A stretch of DNA of 64,000 nucleotides from Phycisphaerae bacterium (GCA_029260215.1 JAJDDQ010000066.1:167270-231269), one strand, 5' to 3'. Shown: positions 26,404 through 36,446, counted from the stretch's first letter. Made by a program: numbers and translations. Notes: generated by a model not told the origin, from the sequence alone.

Positions 26404-27076
26404 GATCGCGCTCCGCCAAGTTTGATTCCGAATCGTCTTGGCCCGGTGCGGTCTCGACCGGTGCGGGCGTTTCGTAATCCGGGTATTCCTTCAGCCAGCT
26501 TCCAAGCCACTGGACATAAGTAATGATAGCCATCCCCTTCTTGTTCGGCACGCGGTCGTTGAACAGCCACGGGTATGCGGGCATCACGGTCAGGGGCACA
26601 ACGTCGATGGGATTGTGAAAGTGCGCGACGTGCCAGTCGTTTGATCGTCGGGCGGCTTCGCGACTCAGGTCAGGGCCGACGCGTCGCGTTCCGAACAGCA
26701 CAGGCCGTTGCAACTCGTTGTTGTACTCCCGCGCATGGGCGACCGGCCCCCAACGCACGTCCTCGCGTGAGACGGGGCGAACGAACTGGCTGTGACAATG
26801 CCAGCACGCTTCCGCGACATACACATCGCGTCCCAACTCCAGCGCTTCGGCGTAAGAGGCGTATGATACCTCACCGAAGTATTCGCGAAATTCGTCGGGG
26901 AACCGCTCAGCCAGATCGACGAATTCGTGGGTGATGCCGTTCTGGGCCAATTGCAGAACGGTGTCTTCGGGCTGATCCCGATAGATGGTCCACGGCAGCG
27001 CCCCCATAACGACGAAGGCGAAGATGAAGAACCCCAAACCCGCGATGGCGAGGATGCCCGATTTTGACTCAAACAT
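26381..27076 (-). CDS. ccoO: Cbb3-type cytochrome c oxidase subunit II (monoheme)
   Basis: 231 residues. N-terminal membrane anchor (~8-28), then a periplasmic cytochrome c domain with the heme motif CWHCH and the following QFVRP, characteristic of CcoO. The axial Met lies in VPLTVMPAYPWLF, and KKGMAIITYVQWLGSW is the conserved C-terminal helix. It passes electrons from the diheme subunit to CcoN. The C-terminus is acidic. Starts 15 bases after ccoN. Confidence 0.93.
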   Translation of the reverse strand: MFESKSGILAIAGLGFFIFAFVVMGALPWTIYRDQPEDTVLQLAQNGITHEFVDLAERFPDEFREYFGEVSYASYAEALELGRDVYVAEACWHCHSQFVRPVSREDVRWGPVAHAREYNNELQRPVLFGTRRVGPDLSREAARRSNDWHVAHFHNPIDVVPLTVMPAYPWLFNDRVPNKKGMAIITYVQWLGSWLKEYPDYETPAPVETAPGQDDSESNLAERDHDAAEKT

Positions 27077-27091
27077 GTCGCATTCGTTCCA

Positions 27092-28516
27092 TTAGTTCGA
27101 GGCTGCTGCCGACGTGCCTTCGTCGGTGGCCTGAGGTTTCCGAAAAGCTGTCATGCACATGTTGTACATGAACAGGAACTGGGCAAAAATCATGACGCTG
27201 CCGATGTACGTGCGCGTCGCCCAGAAAGGCATCGACGCCCGAACCGACTCCTCCCAGATAGCCAAACTCTGCCATTGCGTTCCCTGAATCAAGCCGGCGA
27301 TGGTCAGATCAAAGAACATAAGCAGCATGCCAACGGCGCTCAGCCAGAAATGCCATTCGTTCAGCTTCGAGCTGTACCAGCGCTGTGCCCCGACCAGTCG
27401 CGGGAACAGATACGTCATCATGCCCAGAATCCAGAAACCGAACACGCCGAACATAACCAGATGGGCGTGGCCTACGACCCAGTCGGTAAAGTGGATGATC
27501 TTCTGAAACGTCAGCGTGACCTGGAACGCGCATTGCAGACAGGTCGTGAAGTAGAACACCATGCCGACGTAGAACCAGCGAATGGGCATGTTGGTGCGTA
27601 GCGCACCGCCCGAGCCGCGAATGGTCATGAAGAAGTTGATGATCACCGTGGTCACCACGAACTCGACGGCGATGGTGGCCACAATCGCTCCGTGCTGGAG
27701 GAACATCGGAATCGGTGTGTACAGAAAATGGTGAATCCCGTTGAGCGGATAGAAGAATGCAAGCCCCCAGAATCCGACTAATGACAGCCCGTGGCTCCAG
27801 ATCGGCTTGCGCAGGATGATCGGCACGAAGTAGTACATCAATCCCCAGCCGATGGGCGTGACGAACAGGCCTACAAGATCGTGAATGAACAGCCCGATGA
27901 TGGCACCGCTGGCTGTTCCGCCGATCCAATATTCGACGAAGAAGTTGCCCATCGTGTAGGTGAGCAGCGTCCAGATCAACGCGGCCATGAAGTACCACAC
28001 CGAAACGTACATCGAACCGCGCATGCGGATGATCGGTGCCAGGAAATTTGTGCCCACGAGCAGCAGGCCCAGTACGGCGAACGGATCGACCCATGTCGGT
28101 GTCTCGCCCCATTCGACGGCTTGTGCCTGACCGGTGAGTAATCCGAAGACGGTGGCCAACACAATGCCCTGCCACGCCACGAGAATGATCCAACTCAATT
28201 TGACACTGAGCACCGGACGGAGTGTCAGTCGAGGGATCGCCCAGTGCAGCCCGCCGAGAAACGCGTTCGCGATGAAACCGTAGGCCATCCCGTTCGTATG
28301 AAGGAACCGAATGCGTCCCGGCGACAGCCATTCGATGGTTGGGAACGGATATTTCTGCATGAACTGCAGGCTGAACAACAGGCCGGCCAGCAGCGCGATG
28401 AGGAAATAAATGTACGACGCGAGGAAAAACGCCAACACGATGCGCGTGTTGACCAGAGTTTCAGCCCGGGCGTCGTTGCGGATCAAGGCGGTCGGCGGCA
28501 TGGCGGCCGTGGTCAT
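27092..28516 (-). CDS. ccoN: Cbb3-type cytochrome c oxidase subunit I
   Basis: 474 residues and about 12 membrane helices; the proton-pumping heme-copper core. Conserved histidines occur at HTNGMAYGFIANAFLGGLHW (helix II, low-spin heme), FIHDLVGLFVTPIG, the pair in YPLNGIHHFLYTPIP (CuB ligands), and GHAHLVMFGVFGFW (heme ligands). The helix carrying SHGLSLVGFWGLAFFYP contains the tyrosine region used in C-family oxidases. It stands between the diheme cytochrome gene and ccoO. Supports microaerobic or high-affinity respiration. Confidence 0.94.
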   Translation of the reverse strand: MTTAAMPPTALIRNDARAETLVNTRIVLAFFLASYIYFLIALLAGLLFSLQFMQKYPFPTIEWLSPGRIRFLHTNGMAYGFIANAFLGGLHWAIPRLTLRPVLSVKLSWIILVAWQGIVLATVFGLLTGQAQAVEWGETPTWVDPFAVLGLLLVGTNFLAPIIRMRGSMYVSVWYFMAALIWTLLTYTMGNFFVEYWIGGTASGAIIGLFIHDLVGLFVTPIGWGLMYYFVPIILRKPIWSHGLSLVGFWGLAFFYPLNGIHHFLYTPIPMFLQHGAIVATIAVEFVVTTVIINFFMTIRGSGGALRTNMPIRWFYVGMVFYFTTCLQCAFQVTLTFQKIIHFTDWVVGHAHLVMFGVFGFWILGMMTYLFPRLVGAQRWYSSKLNEWHFWLSAVGMLLMFFDLTIAGLIQGTQWQSLAIWEESVRASMPFWATRTYIGSVMIFAQFLFMYNMCMTAFRKPQATDEGTSAAASN

Positions 28517-28540
28517 AAGAAACGTCCTCTGTGACTCGTC

Positions 28541-29596
28541 CTACTCTTCCTCTTCCTCTTCTTCTTCATCGTCCGATCCCGCGCCGGCTGCTTCCCGTTC
28601 CAATTTCGCCTGCTCGGGTTCCCAGTTGGGATCGCCGGTGTTCATGCGCCGATCGCGCACGACGATGTCAGCCTCCGCATAGACGGCGGGGCGTTGTGTC
28701 GTGAGATCGTGAACGAAATATGCGAGTGCCCAAAGATCGCCGCGTGACGTTACCAGCCCGTCCGCTTTTTCGGATTCGATCTCGATGCTGTCCACCCAGG
28801 TCGGCATGGCTGTCCCGGTGATGCCCGCGCTGATCGAGCGGTAAAGCGTGCGTACTTCGTTGCCGGCGCGAAGTCGATCGCGCTTGAAATCGGGCACGTA
28901 AACCAGTTGATCTTCGCTGCTCAACCGCGAAACCGAATTGTGCAGATTCTCGCGAAAGAACTCTCGCCGTGGGAGTTCCAACTTCTCGTGGTAATCATTG
29001 ATCGTAGCCTCGTCGACGTAGGCAGGGTGACACGTCCAGCACTGAGCCATTCCGTGGTAGACGATTTCACCCCGACGGATGGCCGCTGACTTGTCCGTGT
29101 CAACGGCGTGAGGGTCTTCGACGATCGGGATGGCCGGCGCCGGTGAATAGCGCTGCCACTTGTCCGAGAAGGTTTTGATGTAATGGACCAGCGCCCAGCG
29201 CTCACGCACCGGAAGAAGCTTCCACGGGGGCATGGACGTGCCGGTCAGCCCATTCGTCAGCGTGCCGAACAGGTCTTCGTCCGTCGGCAATTCGCCGCTG
29301 CGACGGGAGCTGAACTTGAAGTTGGCGGTCGTCAGGTCGCGGGGCTTGGGATGAAGGACACTCGCTGCCTTACCCAGACCGTCACCTTTCTCGCCGTGAC
29401 ACCCCACGCAGTACGTTGCGTACGCCTGCCGGCCTTCTTCGAGCAGTGTTTCGTCGACGCCGATCTGATAGCCTGTGTTGGCGGGATCGTCCGAGCCGGG
29501 CACGGGCTTTCGATCGTCGGGCACGCAGCCGCAGGTCAGTGCGACAAGACCGGCGCACAGCCCGAACAAACCTCGTCGTTGCAATGTTCTCAACAT
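28541..29596 (-). CDS. Diheme cytochrome c lipoprotein (CcoP-equivalent)
   Basis: 351 residues. The N-terminal signal ends at ALTCGC (C22/C24), suggesting a lipoprotein. Two CxxCH heme motifs are present: CVGCH at 63-67 and CWTCH at 186-190, with a likely axial Met in GTSMPPW and a second in GTAMPTW. Standard CcoP is a membrane-helix-anchored diheme protein; here the anchor would be lipid. The C-terminus is a run of acidic residues (DDEEEEEEEE). Its position ahead of ccoN and the absence of another ccoP support the role of electron entry subunit. Confidence 0.85.
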   Translation of the reverse strand: MLRTLQRRGLFGLCAGLVALTCGCVPDDRKPVPGSDDPANTGYQIGVDETLLEEGRQAYATYCVGCHGEKGDGLGKAASVLHPKPRDLTTANFKFSSRRSGELPTDEDLFGTLTNGLTGTSMPPWKLLPVRERWALVHYIKTFSDKWQRYSPAPAIPIVEDPHAVDTDKSAAIRRGEIVYHGMAQCWTCHPAYVDEATINDYHEKLELPRREFFRENLHNSVSRLSSEDQLVYVPDFKRDRLRAGNEVRTLYRSISAGITGTAMPTWVDSIEIESEKADGLVTSRGDLWALAYFVHDLTTQRPAVYAEADIVVRDRRMNTGDPNWEPEQAKLEREAAGAGSDDEEEEEEEE

Positions 29597-29597
29597 C

Positions 29598-30221
29598 TTA
29601 TGATTGATCCATTTGAACGGGAGCGACCGGCTGGGTGTACGGCACGAATCGTCCCCAGCCGTCCACGAGCAGCATGGTCCATGCGAAAACCAGGTGCGTC
29701 ATCGCGGCGACCCACCAGGGAATCAGGTCCAGAATCCAGTTTCCACCGATCATCGCCGGCTGTAGAAACGCGATCAGAACGTAGTAGTTTATCAGCCAGA
29801 CCGCCACGCCCAGCACGCTGGCTGCGAGAATTCGCGTGAGGATTGATGACTTGGAAAACCATCTGCTCAACACCAGATGGAACGGCACGCCCAGGGCGGC
29901 ACCGGTGCATAAGTAGAGTCCGCAGCCGCCTGCCAGGGCGAAACCGTCGCTGATATCCAACGCCCGTTCGCCCAGCGGAAACGTCATGTACACCTTAATC
30001 AACTGGAAGGGCGACTGGTGCAGAACGGCTGAGCCGATGATGTTGAACAGCAAGCTCGAACACGCACCGACGAAGCCCAGCACCATGCCGGCCAATATGT
30101 GATAAGCGAGGTAGTAGTCCGGCGGGGTCCATACGACCGGCGCACCGCGCAACTCCGACTCCAGCCGTGCTACGTCCGCACGAAGTCGTTCCAATTCACG
30201 AAGCTTTTCGGTCCGATCCAT
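29598..30221 (-). CDS. Multi-span membrane protein of the cbb3 operon, unknown function
   Basis: 207 residues. A short N-terminal coiled coil (LRELERLRADVARLESEL) is followed by about five membrane helices (YLAYHILAGMVLGFVGACSS; GCGLYLCTGAALGVPFHLVL; ILAASVLGVAVWLINYYVLI; WWVAAMTHLVFAWTMLLV). Several His residues lie in or near helices. It sits 1 base upstream of the diheme cytochrome gene. Unknown family; perhaps an extra oxidase subunit. Confidence 0.7.
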   Translation of the reverse strand: MDRTEKLRELERLRADVARLESELRGAPVVWTPPDYYLAYHILAGMVLGFVGACSSLLFNIIGSAVLHQSPFQLIKVYMTFPLGERALDISDGFALAGGCGLYLCTGAALGVPFHLVLSRWFSKSSILTRILAASVLGVAVWLINYYVLIAFLQPAMIGGNWILDLIPWWVAAMTHLVFAWTMLLVDGWGRFVPYTQPVAPVQMDQS

Positions 30222-30243
30222 TCGGTAGTCCCATCATTAATCG

Positions 30244-30639
30244 TCAGGCCGGCGGAGCCTGCACCATGATGACCGCCAAGCCGATCAACGCGCCGAAAGC
30301 CGTCACCACCACGATGAGCATGCTCACGCCGTATAGAGTCTTCGTTCCGTCGTCGAGCACAATCCTTGCCGCCGACCTTTTGGACAGGCGCGTCGCAACG
30401 AAACCGCACACCCAATTCCAATGCAGAATCAGGTGTAGAAGTATCCCGAACGTCATCGCAGCCAGAAAGCCGAACCGGACGTCGTTCCACTGCTCGTACG
30501 TCAAGCTCCACAGCGTCCAGCCGTCCGCCTCCGCTGCGGGCGGGAAGACGAACCGCAGGACGCTGGAAGAACATAACAGCGCGCTATATAAGATCAACAG
30601 AATAGTGTCTAAAAGAAAGTTGAATGCGGACCGTGACAA
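30244..30639 (-). CDS. DUF4405-like membrane protein (cytochrome b-type fold)
   Basis: 131 residues with about three membrane helices. The pattern FGILLHLILHWNWVCGFV (paired histidines) is that of DUF4405, a family related to di-heme cytochrome b membrane domains. First gene of the cbb3 cluster, 22 bases before the next. The region upstream (30640-30861) lies between divergent genes and must hold both promoters; no clear boxes were recognised. Confidence 0.7.
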   Translation of the reverse strand: MSRSAFNFLLDTILLILYSALLCSSSVLRFVFPPAAEADGWTLWSLTYEQWNDVRFGFLAAMTFGILLHLILHWNWVCGFVATRLSKRSAARIVLDDGTKTLYGVSMLIVVVTAFGALIGLAVIMVQAPPA

Positions 30640-30861
30640 CGCTTGCCGTCTCCTTATCTGCCGGGTCGCTCCATGCTCGATGAGCGATTTGTGCTTGAAT
30701 TGACGCAGAGACTACCGGAAACGCGCCACGTATTCTCATTCGACGAACCGCTTTCTTACGCATGAGAATTTCGCGATAATCTCGGCGGCGGGCGCGTTCG
30801 CAACAAATTGGGCTGGGGTTTCAACACTACCCCGCCCCCGCGAGTTCAGGGATGCTTCGGT

Positions 30862-33300
30862 ATGGGTTTACTTCTGCTTGCTGCTTTTTTCTCCGGCTTC
30901 GCTGCGCTGAACTACCAGTTGCTCTGGATTCGCGAACTGACGCTCATTGTCGGCAGCAGTCAAGCCGCCGTCACCTGTGTCCTTTCGGTTTTCTTCACAG
31001 GCTTGGCCCTCGGAAATTATCTGGCAAGCAGATTTTCCGCGCGGCTGGCCTGCCCCACGAAAGCTTATTTTGTGGTCGAGGTGGTCATCGCAGCCTGGGT
31101 GATTGCCCTGTTTTTCATGTTTGATTTTTTTGGTGATATTTACGGAAATTTTTATCGAAATTTCACGCCGGGGTCGATCGCGACACAGTGGGTGCGAATC
31201 TTGGGGGCGACCGGGCTTCTGCTCGTCCCCACTACCTGCATGGGGGCGACGCTGCCGCTGCTCTGCCAGTTCGGTACGCGAAGCCTGACCGGTGCCTCCC
31301 GCTGGTCATCGCTTGTGTATGGGGTGAATACGCTAGGTGCCATGATCGGGGCAGCCGTGACGGGTTTTCTGCTGATCGAGCATCTGGGCGTGTCCCGAAC
31401 GATGTGGGTCAGTGCGGGTATCAGCCTTCTTGCTGCGGTGTGTGCTGTGCCGTCGTTTCGCCGCACGCCCATCACGCAGCCGACACGCGACGATACGACC
31501 GAGGGCTTGGGGATCGTCATGAGCCGATCTCACCGATGGTTGATTCTTGCGTTTGGGCTGCTGGGCTTCTGTAACATCGCGGTCGAGGTTCTGTGGACGC
31601 GCTACTTCGGGCTTATCTTTTTCAACGACACCTACATCTATTCCACCATCCTGATCGTCTACCTCTTTGGCGTTGGATTCGGTTCGATCGCGGGCGCACC
31701 GCTGGTCAAACGGGTGGGCGATCCGGTGTTTGCGCTGGGAATTGTGCAGATTGTTTCCGCCTTCTGGATGCTGGCTATGATGGCTGTCATCCCCGCGATG
31801 CTGGGCGGCGTGGACCTTCAGCCCGACGACTACAATCAAGTTCTTCGCAGCTACTTCCAGGTTGTTTCGGTCGGTATCCTGATTCCGACGTTGTGCATGG
31901 GGCTGACTTTTCCATTGCTCGTTCGGGCTGTTCTGGAGCGAAGCACGAAAGTCGGGCAGGTCGTTGGCCGGGCGCTCGCGTGGAACACGATCGGCGGCGT
32001 GTTCGGTGCTGCGGTGGCTGGTTATGTGCTGCTCGATTGGCTTGGCTTGCAGGTCGGCCTGCTTCTCGTGGCGGGCGTTGTTTCAGCCATCGGTTTGTTT
32101 TTGATTTTTGCGATGTCGGCTGCGCGGCCGGTTCAAAAGCTCGTCGGTGCTGTGATTTCCGTTGCGGGTGTTTTGATCGTCGTCGCGTTTCCGCCCGATC
32201 TTCCGCGGTCGTTGCTGGAGATGCAGTTTCCGCTCGGCGGCGGCTTGCGCATCGTCGAGACGCGACCGTCGGTCCACGGCACCGTCACGGTGACGGAGGA
32301 GGACACCGGCGAGAAAAGACTGTGGATCAACGGCGTGTGGGTCGCGCGTGAATCCGCCCACACCATCATGGGGTACGTGCCTTGGCTTTTGCATCCCGGG
32401 CCTGCGAACAAGGGTCTGGGCATATGCTGCGGGACGGGGAGGACGTTCGGAGCGCTGCTCAACGTCGGGATCGAGTCGCTGGACATGGTCGAGATCAACC
32501 CAGCCGTCATCGACGTCGGCATCAAGTGGTTCAGTGATGCCAACCACGGTGTTCTGACGGCTCCCAACGCGGAAGTCATTATCGAAGATGGCCGAAACTT
32601 CGTGCGCTACACCGATCGAACGTACGACCTCATCACGCTGGAACCGTTGCAGATGTTTCAGAAAGGCGTGGTCTATTTCTACACGCGCGAATTCTACCAG
32701 GAGGCCCGTGCGCGACTGAACGAAAACGGCGTGCTTTGCCAGTGGCTGCCGATCTATCTGATCAACGAGCACGAAATGAAGTCGATGATCCACACGTTCG
32801 TCGATACGTTCGACCATGCACTGCTTTGGGGGCAGGGCGTGGACTTCCTGCTGCTGGGGTTCAACACGCCAGGCCAGCGTCTTGATTTCGATGAATCGCT
32901 GATCTACGAGCGCCTCGCCACAGACACCATTCGTGAGGATTTGGCTGACCGGTGGATGTACGACCGCTACGATGCATTTATATTCGCGCTGGCCGGCGGA
33001 GACACGCTTGTGGAGTTGAGCCAGGGTGGCGATGTCTACACCGACGATCGCCCGCAACTGGAATTTACCGCGCCCCGCAATCGGAATCAGAACCGTCTCG
33101 CCGCCGCCAACCGGGCGATACTTCGCGAGCACATGACGCCGATGAACGTGCTGTTTGATCTGCCGAATAGACGCGACGCAAACGACCTCTCGAAGCTTCG
33201 AACGTTGTTCATCGATCTCGGCGGTGCGGCTGACCGCACCGAGCATGAGCGCATCACGATGGCTATTATCGCAGCGCGGCGTGCGTTGTACCGCCGATAG
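30862..33300 (+). CDS. Fused MFS-like transporter/spermidine synthase-like protein
   Basis: 812 residues from ATG 30862, preceded by AGGGA at 9 bases (a TTG at 30808 would add an unlikely leader). Residues 1-~440 contain about 12 membrane helices (AAFFSGFAALNYQLLWIRELTLIVG is the typical N-terminal signature, here split over 25 residues). The C-terminal half is a Rossmann aminopropyltransferase-like domain: GICCGTGRTFG, DMVEINPAVID, IIEDGRNFVRYTDRTYDLI, then the FYTREFYQEARARLNENGV motif. These fused proteins are frequent in Planctomycetota and deltaproteobacteria; substrate unknown. Divergent from the cbb3 operon. Confidence 0.85.
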   Translation: MGLLLLAAFFSGFAALNYQLLWIRELTLIVGSSQAAVTCVLSVFFTGLALGNYLASRFSARLACPTKAYFVVEVVIAAWVIALFFMFDFFGDIYGNFYRNFTPGSIATQWVRILGATGLLLVPTTCMGATLPLLCQFGTRSLTGASRWSSLVYGVNTLGAMIGAAVTGFLLIEHLGVSRTMWVSAGISLLAAVCAVPSFRRTPITQPTRDDTTEGLGIVMSRSHRWLILAFGLLGFCNIAVEVLWTRYFGLIFFNDTYIYSTILIVYLFGVGFGSIAGAPLVKRVGDPVFALGIVQIVSAFWMLAMMAVIPAMLGGVDLQPDDYNQVLRSYFQVVSVGILIPTLCMGLTFPLLVRAVLERSTKVGQVVGRALAWNTIGGVFGAAVAGYVLLDWLGLQVGLLLVAGVVSAIGLFLIFAMSAARPVQKLVGAVISVAGVLIVVAFPPDLPRSLLEMQFPLGGGLRIVETRPSVHGTVTVTEEDTGEKRLWINGVWVARESAHTIMGYVPWLLHPGPANKGLGICCGTGRTFGALLNVGIESLDMVEINPAVIDVGIKWFSDANHGVLTAPNAEVIIEDGRNFVRYTDRTYDLITLEPLQMFQKGVVYFYTREFYQEARARLNENGVLCQWLPIYLINEHEMKSMIHTFVDTFDHALLWGQGVDFLLLGFNTPGQRLDFDESLIYERLATDTIREDLADRWMYDRYDAFIFALAGGDTLVELSQGGDVYTDDRPQLEFTAPRNRNQNRLAAANRAILREHMTPMNVLFDLPNRRDANDLSKLRTLFIDLGGAADRTEHERITMAIIAARRALYRR

Positions 33301-33340
33301 CACTCCGATACGGTAAAAGTGCAGGTCATGATCGCTCTTT

Positions 33341-33375
33341 CAGAGCCGTGACCGTGAGGGAGCGGTTAGCGAGAA
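33341..33375 (+). repeat. CAGAGCCG...AGCGGTTAGC repeat, copy 1
   Basis: CAGAGCCGTGACCGTGAGGG then AGCGGTTAGCGAGAA. Shares its frame with the copies at 42586, 42654 and 51835. Confidence 0.65.
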
Positions 33376-33410
33376 CCGGCACAATCAGGTGTGATCACGC
33401 ATTATTTGGC

Positions 33411-33503
33411 TGATGAGTTGGGTGGCACGGTCTGGCGTAGCCAGGCCGTGGGCACACAGCCAGCGCAACATGCCCGCCATCGAGGCGGGCATGCCACTCA
33501 TCA
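33411..33503. repeat. Three-way-junction palindromic repeat, second type
   Basis: Outer arms TGATGAGT...TGGCA and TGCCACTCATCA are complementary. Inside are CACGGTCTGG-cgtag-CCAGGCCGTG and GCATGCCCGCC-atcga-GGCGGGCATGC. Same architecture as 3335-3388 but different sequence. Located between the fused MFS gene and the convergent metalloprotease gene. Confidence 0.7.
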
Positions 33504-33575
33504 ACCGTCGAACGAAGCGTGTCGCGTCGTTGGGACTTCAACAGAATTATTCAGCCCGTTCGGCTGGCGATGTTG

Positions 33576-36446
33576 CTACGGTCGCGGGTTGTCGAGCGAT
33601 GCGCCCGACCACGCTTGCGTCGCCGGTGAGATACCGTTGACCAGTTGCCTGAACGCGAGCAAGTCAAACGGCCCGATGGCACCGTCGCGGTCGATATCAA
33701 CATAGTCCGTTTCGAGGCCCACGTTCGGATTCACCTGGTCGTTGACGATCTGCCTGAACCGCAGCAAGTCGAAAGGCCCGATGGCGCCGTCCTGATCCGT
33801 GTCCGCGGGCAGGAATGCGACATCGACCCGATCCGGTTCGTCGGTGTCCGGGCCGAGGTTGCCGCTGCTGACGATCAATTGGCCGGTGACATCCTGAACA
33901 ACCGCCTGAATAGTGGTCCATTCGCCGACCGTGATGGGCCTGTCGAGCGACAGGACGATGAGCGGCATCCCGCTTTCGTCGACGCCCGTGATCGCGGGTG
34001 GTGTGTTCGCGCCGGTTTCGCTGATCATGAATGAGCCAGCCGCCAATGCTCCGCCGCCGACAGCCTGGACTGTTTCAGAAAACTCAATTGCGATCGACGT
34101 GATGCCGCGATTCAAATCCACGCCGTTGTCGCTCTCTCTACGCGGGTCGATGTAGCCGCTTAAAGGTCTGGTTTGGCCTGGCAAGCCTTCGGCATGAACT
34201 ATCTCCGGGGGGGCGTCCACGACGCAGTTGACCGGTGGGCAGCCCGTCACGGTCACGATGGCGATGTCTGTTTGAATTTCGCCGCAGTCGTTGCTTATGG
34301 TCGCGTCGTAGCAGCCCTGGTCTTCGCATTGCATATTCGGCAAGAACAGGAAACTGCTTGTGGCGTCTTGAATCGGTTCACCGTTTCTGAACCACTGGAA
34401 ATCAGGGCATCCGCCGCCCACCGACATAAAAAAAGCAAGCGTGCCGCCCGGGGCAACTTCAGTGTCCTGCGGTTGCGCCCCGATCGTCAATGCGCCCGCT
34501 TCGAGCAAAGCAGCCCCCGCACTTTCCAGCGAACCGCAGGCGTTGGAGATCGCCACCGAATAAAACCCGAAATCACCTGCCCCCAGGTTGGTCAGGGAAA
34601 GGGTCGGACCGGTTTCACCGGCCAGGTTTTGACCTTCGAATCGCCATTGATACGAGATCGTATCCTCACCCGCGCCCAACGCTGAAAACTCCGCCGTCCC
34701 ATCGGTTGTGCAGGCACAGTCGGATTCGGGAAGCGCATCGAATCGCAAAAGGTCCCGCCCATCGACGATACGCACATCGTCGACGTAGAAATTGTCACTG
34801 GACGGCTGCCCCGCTTCCATCGAAAAGCGTATCTGCAACGCATCGACATCGGGGTCGGTGATGATCTGACACGCTCGCTCGAACGGCAGGTTGTCCGACC
34901 CGCCTCCGGGATGCACGTCCAACTCCGCCCAGACGCGATCGGCATTGACGTACTGCACGCTCATGTCTTCGCCCGGTTCCGGTGAGCCACCCGAGTCACC
35001 CGTGCGCTGCCACCAGTATTCCAGCCCGACGTACGGCACGGACGATGTATCCGACACACCTGACGTTGCGCGCGACATGCCTGTGATGCGCATCGAATGC
35101 TGGCCGCTGGGTTCCCCGGCGCCTTGATTGTCGATGATCGCAGCCTCGCTGAACCACGAATCGGTGCTCGGCGGATCGCCCAGCACGCCCTCGAACGTAT
35201 CCTCGAACGGGAACGAGATGAACGGGGCCAGTGAATCCAGACACAGGCGATTGTCGCGATGTGCGGAAATCTGCGGCACTGTGCATGCCACCGAAAATTC
35301 ACGCGAAATCGGTGCCGAACAGCGCATCGTCCCACACGGATTGCAACTGCCCGGGGGAAAACTGTCCGCATCGCAGATCGCGAGAATCGGGCCGCAATGC
35401 TGTGCTCCCCAGTTGTGCCCCAATTCATGTGCCGACGTTCCCGCCGCCTCAAAGGCGTTCGGGAAACTGGGCACGAGTGAATAGCCTAATTGCGTTCCGC
35501 AAATCTGTCCGCAACCGAGAGATTGAAAGGTACAACTGAACGCGATGCCGGCACACCCGGAAAGCCCTTTACCGGTGAACAGGTGTGCTACATCTCGCGG
35601 GACATCCTGCTGATTGGCCTGCCATTCATCCGCGAACTCTCCCAACAAGTCGCTACAAGCATTCGTCGTGTAAGGATCAGGCTCAGCCGTGCGAACGATG
35701 ATATCTGTAATTTGGTAGACGATGCCCACCTGCAATTCATATTGAAGCGACAGGAGATTGAACAACGTGTTGATTCTTGATTCCGTTCCCGCCCCCCAAA
35801 TCTGGAAGAACTCGCGGTCCGTGTCCACGCCGACTTCCGTCAAACAGGGCAGGCCAACGCACCCGGCACCCTCGAATTCCGGCGACGGTCCCGCCTCTGG
35901 AACCAATGGCAGGTTCGCAAACGCGGCCCCACAACTGCGCCCGTGCGGAATGATATCCTCTTTACGGTAAATGAGATGCTCCCCGGCTTGGGCACCTTCC
36001 ACGCGATCGCGAATCGGTTCAACGTAATAAGTTCGGCCATCAGGAAACTCGACCATCGCGGTCAGCCCCGCTTCGGTAACGGAACCGATGACGTGGCCGC
36101 CGGTTTCGTGGATGAACCCGCGAACGGTACGAACGTCGCCCGGCGGCACCTCGATCAGCGAGCCGTCCTCGATCTGGTGGCGAATGCGGTAGTTGTTCGC
36201 ACGCATCGAATACGGAGACACTTCAACAACGATCAGCTCGCCTTCGATCGGCAGCGTGATTTGCTGTGTCACGCCGGCGCGCCCATCGACCTCAAGCTTA
36301 GTCACCAGGCCTTGAACGACGTTGAATTCAGCCTCCGCGCGCATCGACACATCCTGAACATTCGTTCGGACGGCGTCGGACGCAAGGGAGAACGCAGCGC
36401 ACACACACACGACGCCTGCGGTTTCGATGACAGTTGCCCAACGCAT
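33576..36446 (-). CDS. Secreted reprolysin-like zinc metalloprotease with Ig-like and dockerin domains
   Basis: 956 residues from ATG 36446, chosen because it follows GAGGAGTGAGG and opens a signal peptide; the longer frame to 36587 runs into a repeat. Propeptide-like region ~20-200. The metzincin site is HELGHNWGAQH (H340, E341, H344, H350), with a Cys-rich stretch after it and a Met-turn candidate GTMRC. Then a jelly-roll-like region, two Ig-like domains (SYQWRFEGQNLAG; DFQWFRNGEPIQD), a domain with ITSIAIEFSETVQ, and a C-terminal dockerin-like pair (DTDQDGAIGPFDLL; DIDRDGAIGPFDLL). Extracellular protein degradation is likely. Single transcription unit. Confidence 0.88.
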   Translation of the reverse strand: MRWATVIETAGVVCVCAAFSLASDAVRTNVQDVSMRAEAEFNVVQGLVTKLEVDGRAGVTQQITLPIEGELIVVEVSPYSMRANNYRIRHQIEDGSLIEVPPGDVRTVRGFIHETGGHVIGSVTEAGLTAMVEFPDGRTYYVEPIRDRVEGAQAGEHLIYRKEDIIPHGRSCGAAFANLPLVPEAGPSPEFEGAGCVGLPCLTEVGVDTDREFFQIWGAGTESRINTLFNLLSLQYELQVGIVYQITDIIVRTAEPDPYTTNACSDLLGEFADEWQANQQDVPRDVAHLFTGKGLSGCAGIAFSCTFQSLGCGQICGTQLGYSLVPSFPNAFEAAGTSAHELGHNWGAQHCGPILAICDADSFPPGSCNPCGTMRCSAPISREFSVACTVPQISAHRDNRLCLDSLAPFISFPFEDTFEGVLGDPPSTDSWFSEAAIIDNQGAGEPSGQHSMRITGMSRATSGVSDTSSVPYVGLEYWWQRTGDSGGSPEPGEDMSVQYVNADRVWAELDVHPGGGSDNLPFERACQIITDPDVDALQIRFSMEAGQPSSDNFYVDDVRIVDGRDLLRFDALPESDCACTTDGTAEFSALGAGEDTISYQWRFEGQNLAGETGPTLSLTNLGAGDFGFYSVAISNACGSLESAGAALLEAGALTIGAQPQDTEVAPGGTLAFFMSVGGGCPDFQWFRNGEPIQDATSSFLFLPNMQCEDQGCYDATISNDCGEIQTDIAIVTVTGCPPVNCVVDAPPEIVHAEGLPGQTRPLSGYIDPRRESDNGVDLNRGITSIAIEFSETVQAVGGGALAAGSFMISETGANTPPAITGVDESGMPLIVLSLDRPITVGEWTTIQAVVQDVTGQLIVSSGNLGPDTDEPDRVDVAFLPADTDQDGAIGPFDLLRFRQIVNDQVNPNVGLETDYVDIDRDGAIGPFDLLAFRQLVNGISPATQAWSGASLDNPRP

